From the NCBI GenBank assembly GCA_014871385.1, contig CM026427.1, positions 15,508,930 through 15,572,929 on the forward strand: 64,000 nt of DNA, in the 5' to 3' direction. Below the pieces are notes generated by a model. It saw only the letters and a program-made list of their open reading frames with translations. It made no database searches and was not told the origin of the DNA. The number at the start of each line of letters is the position of its first letter. Within the stretch, counting starts at the first letter, position 1. The DNA comes from Ceratodon purpureus (Eukaryota; Streptophyta; Bryopsida; Pseudoditrichales; Ditrichaceae). Below, one piece after another: positions 21,001 through 33,200 of the stretch. The translations under genes were made by a program, and so were the position numbers.

Positions 21001-23545
21001 TGAGTTCTGGAAGGTTTCCCAATCCCACTTCATCGCCTTCGTCTTCTAGGAGTCCAAGGTTCGCTAATGCATCCTCAATAAAAAGGGTAGCTGGTAGTGA
21101 AATTCCTAATTTACCATGACTGTGTGGTGTTTCTAACCATGCCCTAGTTTGAGCAGCCAACTTCCTTTCCTGTACAGATGTCTGCCATTGACTGATGCTT
21201 GCATAGCTCGATCGGGTGGTTTCTAGAAACTGATGTCGAGCACACCAAGCCATAACGTCCAAATGCTGCAGAACACACCTCGAGGCACGAAGCCCTGGAA
21301 TAAGTAGACGCATAAATCTAATCATCAGCGGCACTCGCACTACTAGAATAGAGGGATGGAGAAAAATGAAGTTCACGCAAGATATGCATAGCATGTGATG
21401 GTGCCACAATCTAAACACTTACAGGAATGAAACCTTCTCATTACTTGGCTATACTATACATTCAAATCTACAGCTCCATTTCCGAAATGAAAAATAAATT
21501 TCTCTGCAAAATGCTTTAGGTGCCACATTCCCAGGAAAACGCAACACACGAAAGGTTAAGAGGACTGATCCCACAGATACACTTACCTGGAGTACTTTGC
21601 GTATAGATTCCAAAAGCAGACGAAGTTCAAACAAAGTTGGAGAAAGAGGCTGATCCACGAGTGGCGCCTCGAGAGCTTCTAAAACATGGACGACCCCTTC
21701 CAACTTTCTCCCATTCCAGTCAATATCATCAGTTTTAGTGCACATTTGCTTTGGGCTGAGGTTATCTATGTTCGGCATGTCAAGGTTGTGACGTAGTCCT
21801 CCTCAGAAGCCAGCGATGAAATTCAAATAAACACAAATACTAAACAACTGACAATAATACTACAGTTAAAATATAAGCTGAACGACGGGCTGGCAATACG
21901 AAGTATGAAGAAGAAGCCGAAGCTAAAAATAATAAAAATTTAGAAATGGATACAGATATCTCGCAGTCTTAAGGCAATGCTGTAAAAGGTCCGCTTACAC
22001 CAGTCTTTCACCACGCCTCCATCCAGTAATATAGACACCAGCGCATTGCTGGAAACAGCCCCTTCATCCATGCACACCTCTGCAACATCTGATCTCAATA
22101 AGTTAAGGTAATGCTTCAATTTCGCGATTATGAAATCATTTAAACTAGAAAGTCAAAATGATGCACGCAATGCCACTCCTCTATTACGTGTTACAGATGA
22201 ATCTAAGACCCAGCTTTCATAAATTAAGACGAATGTTAATAAGACAGTCTAATTTGGAAATTCATAGTCATAAAAGAGCAAACACCTAATACCCAAAGAA
22301 TACAACATAAAAGAAAGAGGGGAAACATTTATTCAAGAAAAAAAATGCCGTCTTAAACACGCAGTAAACAGAGATGAAAAGGATACAATGGCAGATCAAA
22401 GACACAAGATTATTGTCCAGTGCCACATCAAAGAAAGAGAAAAGGCGTCCAACATCAACACTCTCTGTCGATAATTCTGCTTCCTTTCGTACAAGTCCTG
22501 CATCGACACATTCTTCATAAAGTCGTAGCTTCTCTTGCCCGAAATTGGTTGTAGAGGTCCGGCAAATTGGACAGCTGTTATTGCGTTGACGACATTCAAC
22601 ACACAGACAGGCATGGCCGCACGTTGATAGGACATGATGAACAGCTCGCCCACAGCTGCGCAAATCACGAGTTGCTCTGCAGACTTCAGTCTTTGCTTCA
22701 GCACTTAATTCACGAGGTTCCAGTAGTGCCAAACGCTCCAGCACAGCCTGCTTGTCAACAACTCAAGGTTAGTGACTTCCTCATTTGGTTTGTCACGATC
22801 AGCCTCATAAGAAACAGATTTAGAAGGAGCAGCTAAACGAAGAATTTTATAAAAAGTACTACATGTGGAGAGCTTGAATATCCTTAAATACGTCCCTATC
22901 ATTCTCCAGTACCATTCTGTCACTGCTGATTTTACAAATAAATGAACACAAACGAAGTACAAAACAAGGGGTGTTAAATGCTTCAACTCAGTGATCTCTG
23001 TCACTCAGTCAATTTCAAGTTACAGCGAGTGTTGATGTTGGCTTCATTCAATTCCAAATGATTTTTATATCGAATAAAACGGAGGTCTAAACCTTTACTC
23101 TAAGCGACTCCTCGTCAGCTTCGCATTTAAACTACTGAAATACTGCGCCAGTCAAAGACTCTGGCAGATACAACCTAATTTCAATCAATTACAGGAAATG
23201 AAGGAAATATTTTCATCCTGATCCTCAACCTAAATTAAAGCTGCCATCTCTCATGAATCTGAATGTTGAAGTTAGAGATAATGGGGTACATAAGAGAAAA
23301 GACGAGCGAAAATCTCCAGGCTTTTCAGTCCATCAACCCTCGCAACCATTGCTTCTATAGAAAAACATAGTCCAGATCTCTCTCGTGACCATTGTCTTTC
23401 AAACTCATTTCCCTCGAAAGGAAAGCATTACAGTCACTCCCAGAATTATAGCTAATAGAATGCGAACCGCATGCCATGCACGGAATGAGAAATCGAGAGA
23501 TTCTCAATAAAGGGGAGTCGACCATACCTGCTTGCGGCCGTCCAT
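18097..23545 (-). CDS. HOS1: E3 ubiquitin-protein ligase HOS1
   Basis: HOS1 is a RING-type ubiquitin ligase and nuclear-pore-associated protein. In Arabidopsis it degrades ICE1 in cold signalling and affects CONSTANS and flowering. Inferred exons: 23545-23528, 22747-22387, 22088-21954, 21765-21592, 21294-20831, 20446-20288, 20102-19653, 19341-19207 and 18966-18097, giving 921 aa; Arabidopsis HOS1 is about 927. The first exon encodes only MDGRKQ. Exon 2 holds the RING-like Cys/His cluster (about 29-70), with CRATRDLRSCGR and CGHACLCVECRQRNNSCPIC. Later exons match the ELYS-like region: ICHYVAEVCMDEGAVSS, DWCKRTF, FLYFLFDRHWTGPDEHW and ESLVFYLLDD. The C-terminal exon (MELLPEIQQQQ onward) is low-complexity and less conserved. 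All junctions keep phase. The final exon's end is the least certain part. Confidence 0.93.
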
Positions 23546-26524
23546 GGCAATCCTCGGTGAACAAACTCCCAGAAAATCTCAATTCATCCACTCTAGCAGC
23601 TCCTTCATCTCGCCCGTGTCTCCACCCAGAAGAAAAAGAGTAACAATTTACTGTCGCCCAAAGATTTTGAGCTTCTCCTACCCACTCCTCTTTCAAAATT
23701 CCTTAATCAAACCCCACCATAATCCAAAATCCCAACGAAAAAAGAAAGTGCACAACTCTACATTACACGTCTCATAACAACCAGTCCAGTAAACCTAACT
23801 TTCGAAAAACCCCTAAATTCCTCCAACGACCTGGGCCCTCACAGAGTGATCACGATCCAGGAAAATCATATACCATCTCCCCACTGCCATGGACAATGCC
23901 ATACCCAATTGCTCCAATAGCCTGCATGTCTGAATCTACAGAAACGAGAACACCTCTGAAATGCTCTAAAGCCCCGTCAAGCATTCAATGTACCCTAATA
24001 AGCTGTTCAGAGAAGGTTCATACATAAGAATGCTTCCGTTGAAATTTCCAATCTGAGGAGGAAGGTGAGGGAGCCACCAGAAGAAGAATAAGAAGGAACA
24101 CAAACACCTAAAACCCAGAAATCTTCAGTGAAATGGCTTGAAATTGAGAGCAGTCCCCTTCACAAACTAAAATACTGAGTTCAATGACGCGACCGAAGGC
24201 GCTGGAGGGGAAGAGCAAGTGCATGAAGGCGAAGCCGCGACATGGGCACACGTCACAGCGCCATGAAACCTAGAAATCCGGGCAGCAACACAGGCAGCAT
24301 ATGAAAACCCAGAAGCGGAAATGCGACACGGGAGCTCAAACCCAACCCGACTGAAGCTCCAGGAATGTTACAGCAGAGGGCGAGACTGCTCCGATCCCAA
24401 CCCAATGAACTTCTCCAATGCCAGAAACGCAAACTCCAAATCCGAATTAGCTCGCGTTTCCCAACCTCCAGACGCAAAACCAATCCTCCAAACCCCTCCC
24501 AATCTCTCTCTCAACCGCTCATGCGCAATCGCACTGCTCACCAGTGCGACCCTCCCTCTCCCATTCGCAGCAGACCCAGTTGCCCACTCCACAGCTCCAC
24601 GAAATCAACGGCAATCGAGAGGCTCCATCATGAACATCATTCTGTCTCCCTTCCAGACACATGACCACCAAGCCCTGATGCTCCCTCTACGCCCCCATTT
24701 GAACGAGCTCGCAAGCGGGAGGCGCTTCAAAGAAGATGATCTACCAAACTCGCGCTCGCTCTCGCAAAACAGAGCAGATGGTGAGCAACTCTCGCCCTAA
24801 CATTCACCACATCAGCTGCCAACTCAGAATAACGCCCCATCTCGCCACTTATACCACGCCATGTCGGATATCCCTCCCGGCGAGTTTTTCCGCTCGAGCT
24901 CGGTGATCGTTGATGGGTTTGTGAGTCATAAATCAACCATGTGAGGAAGCATTTTGAGCTCCAGAAACGCATGATAGTTTGTGTTGAATGTTTATCTGTA
25001 CACATGATGGACTTATCCCATCATCTGGCACAGTCTGATTCTAGAAATGGGTTTGATGTTCATGTGATGCTTTGATGATTCTCAAAGTGAGTTGATGATA
25101 TGAGAATGTGTGAGATGGTGAGCAAGGGAATGCCCACTTCGTCTTCTTCCCTACTTCCTGCAACGGTGGTTCTTTTTCTGGAATGGGAAAGTATGGCGAC
25201 TGGGTTTAGAAATGGGGCAGATCTCTCGTTTTCTTTGCTCCGAGTTCCTTGTGAAAGGGCATTAGTTGTTGTTTCTTTCTTTGATTCATTCTGCCTGGAC
25301 TGCGCATGAGTCGTTCCTCTTGCGTTTCCATCTTGGAAAGAATGCCCGTTCTTTGAGGGAGTTATGAGGGTTGGGAGGGAGTTGTGAGGGTTGGGTGTAG
25401 GCATTTTGCTACGTGGATATGTGGATGCAGGATTTAATTGTTGCAGCTGCCGGCATGCATTTTCCAAGAGCTGTATCCGCAGCGTCCAGCCTCAACTTTG
25501 AGCTAGGGTTTGAGCAACAGTGCCCCGGAGGATTCACAGCGTTCGTCACCGAGAGCTTGCTTTGGAAGTAACTGAAACTCTTCTCATCATTTTGTTTGTG
25601 CCCAAGCTCTTGATGATGAGAAGAATTGCAGTTATTTTCTATGCAGTCGCAGTCCTTGTGAGCTGTTTGGGTTTTGGATTCTTCACTTCCGAAGCAGAGC
25701 TTCATGAATGGTATTGCTAGACTGTCTGACTGGTGCACAGGCTGAGACCAATAGTAATGTTGCAATGGACAATGTTACAATGACTTGCAAAAGTTAGTGA
25801 ATGTTTGGTTCATTTATGCTGAGCCATATTATGAATGAGTGAGTGAGGTTGACAAACACAAAAGTTTTAGTATACCATGTGTTGTGCATTCCTTAAAAAG
25901 TTTGACTTGCAAAATTGAGTGAACGTTTTACATTGAAAATTGGGTGCACTCCTGTCTTCTATTTGTACCTGATTGTGTCATTTCAGGATCAGATATCGTT
26001 TGTATGTCGCTGCTTATCATTCTTGCACGCTGACTCAAATCTTGTACCTGTTTTCTACCCGTAAAATAGGGATTGCAATGGGTGAGAAGTTATCCTTTGT
26101 AATTAAATCTGGTGGCCAGTGACTTAACAAGATTTCAACCAACTTTGTTGATGTTTGAATTTTCGTCTAGTACTTCTTGATTGGGTTTCTACTGAGCCAA
26201 GCGATCGACCGGCCGAGCAAGAAACAATTAAAAACTGCATCAAGTATTACCTTTCCATTTATTGCGTAGGTTGAACGGCAATCACACCAGATAAACCTCT
26301 GCTAAACCAGAGGATCACGTACAATTATTGGGAACTATTTTTCACATCAACGTTGCAGTTGCTTAATCTATTTCTAAAAGTGGAGTCGATCAAGTCTAAG
26401 TTGCCACCAAGTGGCAGGTTTGGTCCCCACCTAGACGTCACAAGACGTTCCAACTTGTATCCTACAAAATTGAAGCTCTAAACGAAACCTGCACATTGAA
26501 GCTTCGACACATGATGTAATTCAA
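23546..26524. other. HOS1 upstream region and spacer
   Basis: This holds the HOS1 5' leader and promoter (probably 23546-24300). After that there is moderately GC-rich sequence with short overlapping open frames on both strands. None has a recognisable domain or consistent splice sites, so none is called. A near-repeat of GAGGGAGTT.TGAGGGTTGGG occurs at about 25355-25396. Confidence 0.4.
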
Positions 26525-28196
26525 TCAAACCTTGACTTGGAAGGTCTTCTTAGAGTCCGAAACCTTCTGCAGGGAGTGCACTTCGTTCGTCAGATAACAC
26601 GTCCCTGTGTTGGCATCGTAGAAATACGCAGAGCAGTTGCCGCATTCCGGCTGGCTACCGTAGCACTTGGTCTCGCAGGCCGCCTTGGAGAGCTTCAGTC
26701 CTGTTGCATACTTGTTGTAAACTTGGTCGTAGCCCGTGAAGTAAAGAAACTGCTGCTGTCCGGAGCCACATGCCTCCATCGGCGCCTGCGTCCTGCAGCC
26801 TTTCGTGGGGTCCTTGGGATCGTTCGGCACCCAGAATTGCAAGCAACTGCATCAAAGAGATTAAGGCGCTTAGATTGGTCACCAGGGACACCATCACTAA
26901 CATCATCACTGACATGACTCCTTGTTAAGGAACTGAATTAGGGTTCAGCAAGATGACTGACCTGCATTTATTGTTGCTGCAGACGCCATACTGCCCGCAA
27001 GCGTTCGGCAAGTCGCACAGATTGGGAATCGCTACGAAGTCCCGTGACCAGAACTGACCTTTCACGAGAGCGTAAGTGCGAAGGTTGCCATCAGGGTCAA
27101 CACCGAAGTATGTGTCGTGAGGGTTCGACGTGATGATTCCAATTTTGCCGGAAGTCCACACCACTTTGCCGTCGTTCTTAAACAGGCCGATACCTCCAAC
27201 CGACGTCACTATGCCTGTCGATGCAACATAACTTGCCACTCTAGATCAATATGAATGCACAGACACGTGAATTATCTCGAAGATTTAAGTTTGAGTTTTG
27301 GGCAGTCATGAAACAAGATTTGAATGGAGACTTACTCGCATAGGCCACTTGACTCAAGTCGACATTCTTGGCGAGCGTCTTCTTCAGGCTCCAGTATTGC
27401 TTCAACCCCTGGCCGAAATTTGAGAACAGGGCAAGGTCCCCGCCCTGGAGCTTCAAAAAGTAGCGTTTCCCTGAGAAGAGAATCTGCGGATTATCTTCCG
27501 CGAAGAAGACGTTCGGCGCCACTAAAGTCTCTCCTGGACTGCAAGGTTGCATCTCAATAAGTAAACACGCGGCCTTCAACCCTAATACAAAACGGTAATT
27601 TGCACAAAACAGATTCAAATGCAAGATGGCCATCACTGGCGCCTAGAGCTCACGCACCTCAACTTCTGGGTAGGCAGAATGGCGAACTCCTTGACATCGA
27701 AGCTGCGGTACTTGATCTCATTCTTCGCCGTGAGCAGCTGCAAATCACCACTATCAAACTTGTTTTCCAGCGCCATCTTCACAATGCCCTTCCCGGCCGT
27801 CTTGCTGTTCCAGAGCATCTTGTTCACACCCTTGACCAGCGCGAGCAGCTGCAAGTCGCCCGAGCTCGTCAACGTGAGCGTGCATTTCGTCGCACCCGCA
27901 ACCGACCCGACGTAGTAATTCGCCGTCCACAACAAATGCGCAACCTGGTTGTTGAACAAGTGCCGGATCGTGATCGCGCACGGATTGCCCTCCAACGACA
28001 CGATATAATTCTGCGTCATGACCACCACCGCGGGCACCGCATTCTTCCCTGCGGTGATCGTCTTGCTGTACGGCGCAGTCCTCGACACAGGCGCCGTCGG
28101 CGAGCTCTGCGCATTCCCAACTTCTGCAACCAAGGCAGCCACCACCACCACCGCAACAACCACAACTAGCTTCCACATCCTCCCCTCCATCGCCAT
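26525..28196 (-). CDS. Secreted EP1-like bulb-lectin/PAN glycoprotein
   Basis: A putative extracellular (cell-wall) lectin-like glycoprotein. Inferred exons are 28196-27658, 27538-27336, 27238-26962 and 26846-26525, giving 446 aa. The start is ATG 28196 (MAMEGRMWK), with A at -3 and G at +4. Residues 1 to about 29 form a signal peptide with a long Val/Ala core. A bulb-type (mannose-binding-like) lectin region follows, with internal repeats LTLTSSGDLQLL and the related DSGDLQLL. Exon 3 ends in an EGF-like Cys motif (NLCDLPNACGQYGVCSNNKCSC, read across the junction). Exon 4 carries a PAN/apple-type Cys pattern (CETKCYGSQPECGNCSAYFYD..TGTCY). There is no membrane segment or kinase, unlike lectin receptor kinases. 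The sugar bound is unknown; carrot EP1-like proteins are the nearest named group I recall. Confidence 0.85.
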
Positions 28197-28278
28197 CTTC
28201 ACAGACCTGATACTCCCTATCTACACTCACACAACTGTCTAGCACTCACTTGACTTCGATCAGATCGACCACAACGCC

Positions 28279-28285
28279 ATATATA
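28279..28285 (-). promoter_or_regulatory. TATA box of the EP1-like gene
   Basis: TATATAT on the minus strand lies about 83 bp before the chosen ATG. That spacing suits a core promoter with a short 5' leader of roughly 50 bases. It is inferred from position and sequence only. Confidence 0.55.
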
Positions 28286-29124
28286 CCTCACTCATCATGT
28301 CCGTAGACCCCAAACACTTTTGTAAATCATGAGCAAGCCGACACAGAAAAAATAACCGCGCATGAGATTAAAATCTGACTCGATCGGCGCGCAAGCACGG
28401 TAAAGACGTCGAGCTGTGCAGTAAGTTCTAATGTCGATCAGATAGCCCATCTTTCACTACATCGAAACCACTGCAGGGTTGCAAATTTAATACAAACATG
28501 TTACCTCTCTGACTGTTATCTGCAAATGGTACAACTTCGTACGAGTTCCTAAACAGAACAACTATAAATTATTGCAAGTGGGTCGTGTTACACAATAAAA
28601 TTAACCTCCTTTTCGATTTAATTGCTCTAGCTAGAAGAATGTTCCATTCAAATATGCAACGGTATATAAACCATCTAAACTACTGAATATTATAACCACC
28701 CAAGTATTACAGTGTATGACAAAGCAAACTTAGGACTGTAACGTTACAACAATTAATAATTTTTCCACTCAGATAGGGATAACTTTTAACAGGATGGACT
28801 GGTACGTTACTGTTACATCTGTACTCTGGATAATTGCCGAACGTTTGGATTAACTAGACATCGGCGACGAGTTATTGCAGTTTGACAAAGTTGCACGGAG
28901 TACATGATACGGAGATTCCAACGACAGCATTGTTTGTGCGAGCTGGACGTGGAAGGTGCTAAATATCGATCGATGCAGTTGACATTCGGGGCATGTTGCT
29001 AATGTTGGGCGACGACTTTGGTGGCTGTGTGGATTGTGCGACCGGGTCAAGGACGGTGATGAATCGGTGATGATGCATCATTGCGTAGGCAAGATCTCTC
29101 TCTGCATCTTGTTGCTTCTTTTTT
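28286..29124. other. Upstream region of the EP1-like gene
   Basis: No gene was recognised. It probably contains upstream promoter sequence of the lectin-like gene, and ends at the left target-site duplication of the LINE. Confidence 0.4.
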
Positions 29125-29140
29125 ATTGTTTTCTCTTCTT
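29125..29140 (+). repeat. Left target-site duplication of the LINE
   Basis: ATTGTTTTCTCTTCTT is exactly repeated at 37433-37448. The T-rich run that follows is the poly(A) tail of the LINE, which lies on the minus strand. Confidence 0.8.
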
Positions 29141-29194
29141 TTTCTTTTTTTTTTTGACACAAGAAAAGGAGTTTCCTTTACTGCAAGAGAGGGC

Positions 29195-30265
29195 AAAAAA
29201 CAGACCAGCCACCCCGCCAGGTCCGGCGAGCCTCGCCACTAAGGGCGGGGCAGAAACGGGGGAGCGCTGATGCTGCCCCCGCCCTCGCTGCCCGCATCAG
29301 CCCCGCCCCGCGGGCCCGTCCCTGCAGCCAGCCCGGCTCGCTCCCCGCTCTCATGGGCTCGCCCTCGCCCGACGCCGCTCCACAGCCCGACTCCCTCCCT
29401 ATTATGTTTTTATTTTATTTTTTTTATTTTATTTTTTGAAGACACGTAATCGTATTAGAATTACTGCAAAGAGGTTCCCTATTGTTTGAAACTCAGTCGT
29501 CTGAGTTGAGTCATAATTAAAAAGGGATATAACATTATCATCATGTCTTCGTCTTCCATGTAATGGAAATATCATGCACCTAAAAAAATAAAAAAATAAA
29601 CTGAATTCAATTGTACTATCTTGTCCCTGCGGTGTAGCCACAATAGTTCCCTACGCCGGAACGGCGTCTTAGGGTTGATGACTCCTTTGTCGAATATTCT
29701 TCATCCTCTTTGGGTTTATAACATGTTTTGGGTTTTGGATTTAGGATTTAGGGTTTAGGGTTTTAAGGTTTAGGGTTTAGTTCCCAAAATACTAACAAAA
29801 ACATGTCATAAACCCAAAGAGGATGGAGAATATTCGACAAAGGAGTCATCAACCCTAAGACGCCGTTCCGGCGTAGGGAACTACTGCGGCTACGCCGCAG
29901 GGACAGGATAGTACAATTGAATTCAGTTTATTTTTTTATTTTTTTAGGTGCTTAGGAACGTGGGGAACCGTCGGGAACGGAGAGGGTGAACAAAGGGGGA
30001 CGGGGGTGATCTGAGCTGCCTGCGAGCCCGAGCCCAGCTGCGGGGACCAAGGCGATGACGGGGAGCGGGACGGGAGAGGAGCGCGGGTCGAGGAGACAGG
30101 GGGGTCAGGCAACGGCGAGGGAGCCCGATCGGGGAGCTGCCTGGGCCGGGGTGGAACGGGGGAGGCTGCGGGCAGGGCGAGGGCGGGGTAGCCTCCGTCC
30201 TCCCCCATTTCTGCCCCGCCCTTAGTGGCGAGGTCCAACGAGGCAGCGGACAGACCAGACACGAG
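29195..30265. repeat. GC-rich inverted arms in the LINE 3' part
   Basis: CTCGCCACTAAGGGCGGGG and the following CAGAAACGGGGGAG at about 29227-29262 recur inverted at about 30206-30240, pointing toward each other. CAGACCAG occurs near both outer ends. The foldback element lies between them. Whether these arms belong to the LINE tail or to a separate inserted element is unclear. Confidence 0.55.
29576..29951. mobile_element. Foldback/MITE-like element with telomere-like loop
   Basis: Two inverted arms of about 154 bp, 29576-29729 and 29797-29951, match almost completely; only a handful of differences are visible. The outer ends read GCACCTAAAAAAATAAA and its complement. The 67-bp loop contains several TTTAGGG-type units (GATTTAGGGTTTAGGG, GGTTTAGGGTTTAG). 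No protein is encoded. The high arm identity suggests a recent origin or ongoing gene conversion between arms. No target-site duplication was identified. Confidence 0.75.
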
Positions 30266-30279
30266 AACAGGACTTAAAA

Positions 30280-33200
30280 TTAAAAGCCACTAATGTACCG
30301 GAAACTAGGACCAAGAAGGGACCAACGTGGTTGGAGCCCATTCCACTTGGCGAAGAGACCCTTTCTACACCACAGAGTTTGAAACTGGAGCAGAGAATGG
30401 GCGATCTTCTCAGGGGACAAAGAGTTTTGAGTAATGTGTTCCTGGGTCTTGGCCCAGGCGAGTCTACTGTAATCGATCATTTCTAACCAAAGCTTGCAAC
30501 AAACTTTCTCGACGTGCCAATGGACTCCATTAAAGGCGGCATCATTCCGTTCTCGCCAGAGGCTCCAGATTATCGCGCCCTTGAGAAGCAACCAGATCCG
30601 ACTAATTTGCTTGAACCGACGAGGCATTCTGTGGGCAAATATTGCATGCTTCCATGTGATGGTGATGCCAGGGTCGTGAGGTGGCTCGGGGCCCTGTGTC
30701 TGTGCTGGTGCCCGCGCGTCCAAGCCTTCCACTGGTGCCTCGTTGAGGTTAAGTTGAGGCCGAAGGTCGGGTACCAGGGGGATTGGATCAGGGGCAGGAG
30801 CAACTGAGTTGCCTAACCGGGGAGGGGTAGGGTGCCTCGGGCTGCTAAGAGTAATCCTTGAATTCCCTTGGCCGCGGGGGGCGAGGTGGTTCAGGATGAA
30901 TGTTCCCTAGCGCCAGGCTTTGACGGCAGCAGGGCAGTCCCAAAACCTGTGCAATACAGTCTCTTTGGTGCCATTCATGCAGACGGGACAGCATTGATCA
31001 ACGCCCTGAGGATTAAATTGGCCCCTCCATGCGTTGACTTCAACCCCCTTGTGCCAAACCGCCCAGATGAGGCCAGCCTCTTTCTTGATTCTGCCTGCGT
31101 CCCATGCATTGAGCCACCTGAGCTTGTAGTCGGGCGGTAGGACCCCGTCCCATTTTTTAGGCACCACCGCAGGAACGGGGTGAGTCCGCAGCAAGTACTT
31201 CCGGGCCATGCTCGAAGTGAAGCTCATAAATTCAGTGTTGTTCGGCCAGACGTACCGCGCAGGGTCCCAGACAAGTAGCTGTGTCTTGCCGTAGAAAATG
31301 TGGACCATCCGTTTCTTTGGCCCCCGCTTGGTGACTACGACCCTTACTCTGCGGACATAACCTGCGAGCGTATTGATGGCATCGTCCCCCCTACTATCGT
31401 AGGTTGCCCAGTTTAACCGGGACGTCCAGGGAATCTCCACGAGGCTTGCGGATTGTGGTCGTACAGAGTATACTACAGTGGAAAGTGGGACTCTGTGATA
31501 GTTCGGGCCAGCTTTCGGGGAGAATGACTGGTCTGTCTGGCAGACCCACATAGGGAAAGGTCTGGTGTCATCCTCGTAAATGCCAATCCATTCTCCAATT
31601 ATCGGAAAGTTGATCTGGCGCAGGAGGTGACCCCATGTCTGCTTAGCTCTGGAGGTAGCCGCGGTCCATGCACCCGATTCCTCAGGACGTAGGCCGTAGG
31701 TTGCTTGGGCTTCTATCGCGGTCAGGAAGTGTCCCCTCTCGGTAGTACCGCATGCCAGCTCTATGTAGCGCCGCTGCTCGTAATTTCGAGAAACCTGGGC
31801 GGATCACCTGAACCTCTGGGTTCCACCACCAGCTCATGTTTAGAACCTCGTCCCAACTAGCCGGAGGCACAAATGTAAGGGCCGGCAGTAGGCTTTTCCA
31901 TGCTGGGGTGACTCTATTCCACGTAATAGAGCCACGCCGGGACTGATGCTTGGGGACCGTGAAGAAGTCCAGGCTCTCCGCCCACCTGCCTCCGCTGTAA
32001 GGTTGCGCTTGAGCAAGCTTATGCCGCAAAAGGAGGTGAAGGTTGGACGAGCCCGGTTCCATTGCCTTAATAATCCATTTGACCATTAACGCTGATACAG
32101 CGTCTTCAGGGTTGATTAGATTAATCCCACCCTCGTCCTTCTGCTGACAGCATTGAATCCAACTTACTCGTGCCCTGGCCCGTTCTACTCTGCCTGCTGC
32201 TAAGTAGTTGAGGATGGAGGATCGGAGCTTGGCAACGCCTTTCTTAGTACGTCCCCACATAGAGAAGAAGAAAAATAGAGACGAGAGAAGAATGCTGTTT
32301 ACCACCACTCCGCGTCCCGTGCGGTTAATTTGAGTCGTGCTCCAGTGAGTGAGGCGGGCGGTTAGCTTCTTTTGAAGGAAGGAGTTCACATCCCCTGTTG
32401 TGAGCGATAGTCCGAATGGGGCTCCGAGCAGTTTACTCACACTCGCATTATCTGCCCATGTGACTCCTAGGTGCTCCGTCCAAGGTGGTCGCTCAATTTG
32501 CCGCCGGCACTTCCAATAGCCACTTGATTTATTCCAGTTCAAAATTAATCCTATCGCAAGGCAAAAAATGTTGAGTGTCCGAACTAGCTGCATGGCTGAC
32601 TCCTCCTTCCCTAACAGGGTGAAGGAGGTATCGTCCGCGTATTGCGCCATGGTTTGCTGGCGCCCGGGGAAGGGGAGCTGGATGCCTTGGACACGGCCCT
32701 GCTGAATTTCCTTATTCACCATAAGATTAAGCACCTGTGAGATGATGAGGAATAGGTAGGGTGCCAGGGGGCACCCTTGCCTCACGCCTTGGCCAATCTT
32801 GAATTGAGGTGAGGGTATGCCATTAACCTTCACCGCTGCAGCTGCGTCGGTAAAGAGCAGAGAGACCTTTTCGATAAATTTGCTAGGGAAGCCCATCTTG
32901 TGAAGGGTTTTAAACAAGAACCCCCATTCGACCATATCATAAGCCTTCGAAAAGTCTAGCTTCAAGAAGATTAATGGCTGCTCTGATTGTTCCGCCCAGG
33001 CCATTGTTTCTTGAGTGAGGAAAAGATTGTCGAGAATAAATCGCATCGGTAGAAATGCAGACTGGTCTGGGCTGATGATCTCCATGAGCACCGGTTGAAG
33101 CCGGAGCTGGAGGGCTTTGGCGTAAATCTTGTATCCCATGTTGAGGAGAGTGATAGGACGCCAGTTGGTGAGTGCTTGGCGATTCCCTCCTTTGTGCAAT

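Noticed and set aside
24321-24800. Plus-strand frame of 159 codons upstream of HOS1
   Set aside because: No domain, no splice support, overlapping frames of similar length on both strands, and a composition typical of GC-richer leader DNA.
27600-28245. Plus-strand and alternative minus-strand frames over the EP1-like gene
   Set aside because: They are antisense or out-of-frame shadows of the GC-rich first exon of the lectin-like gene.
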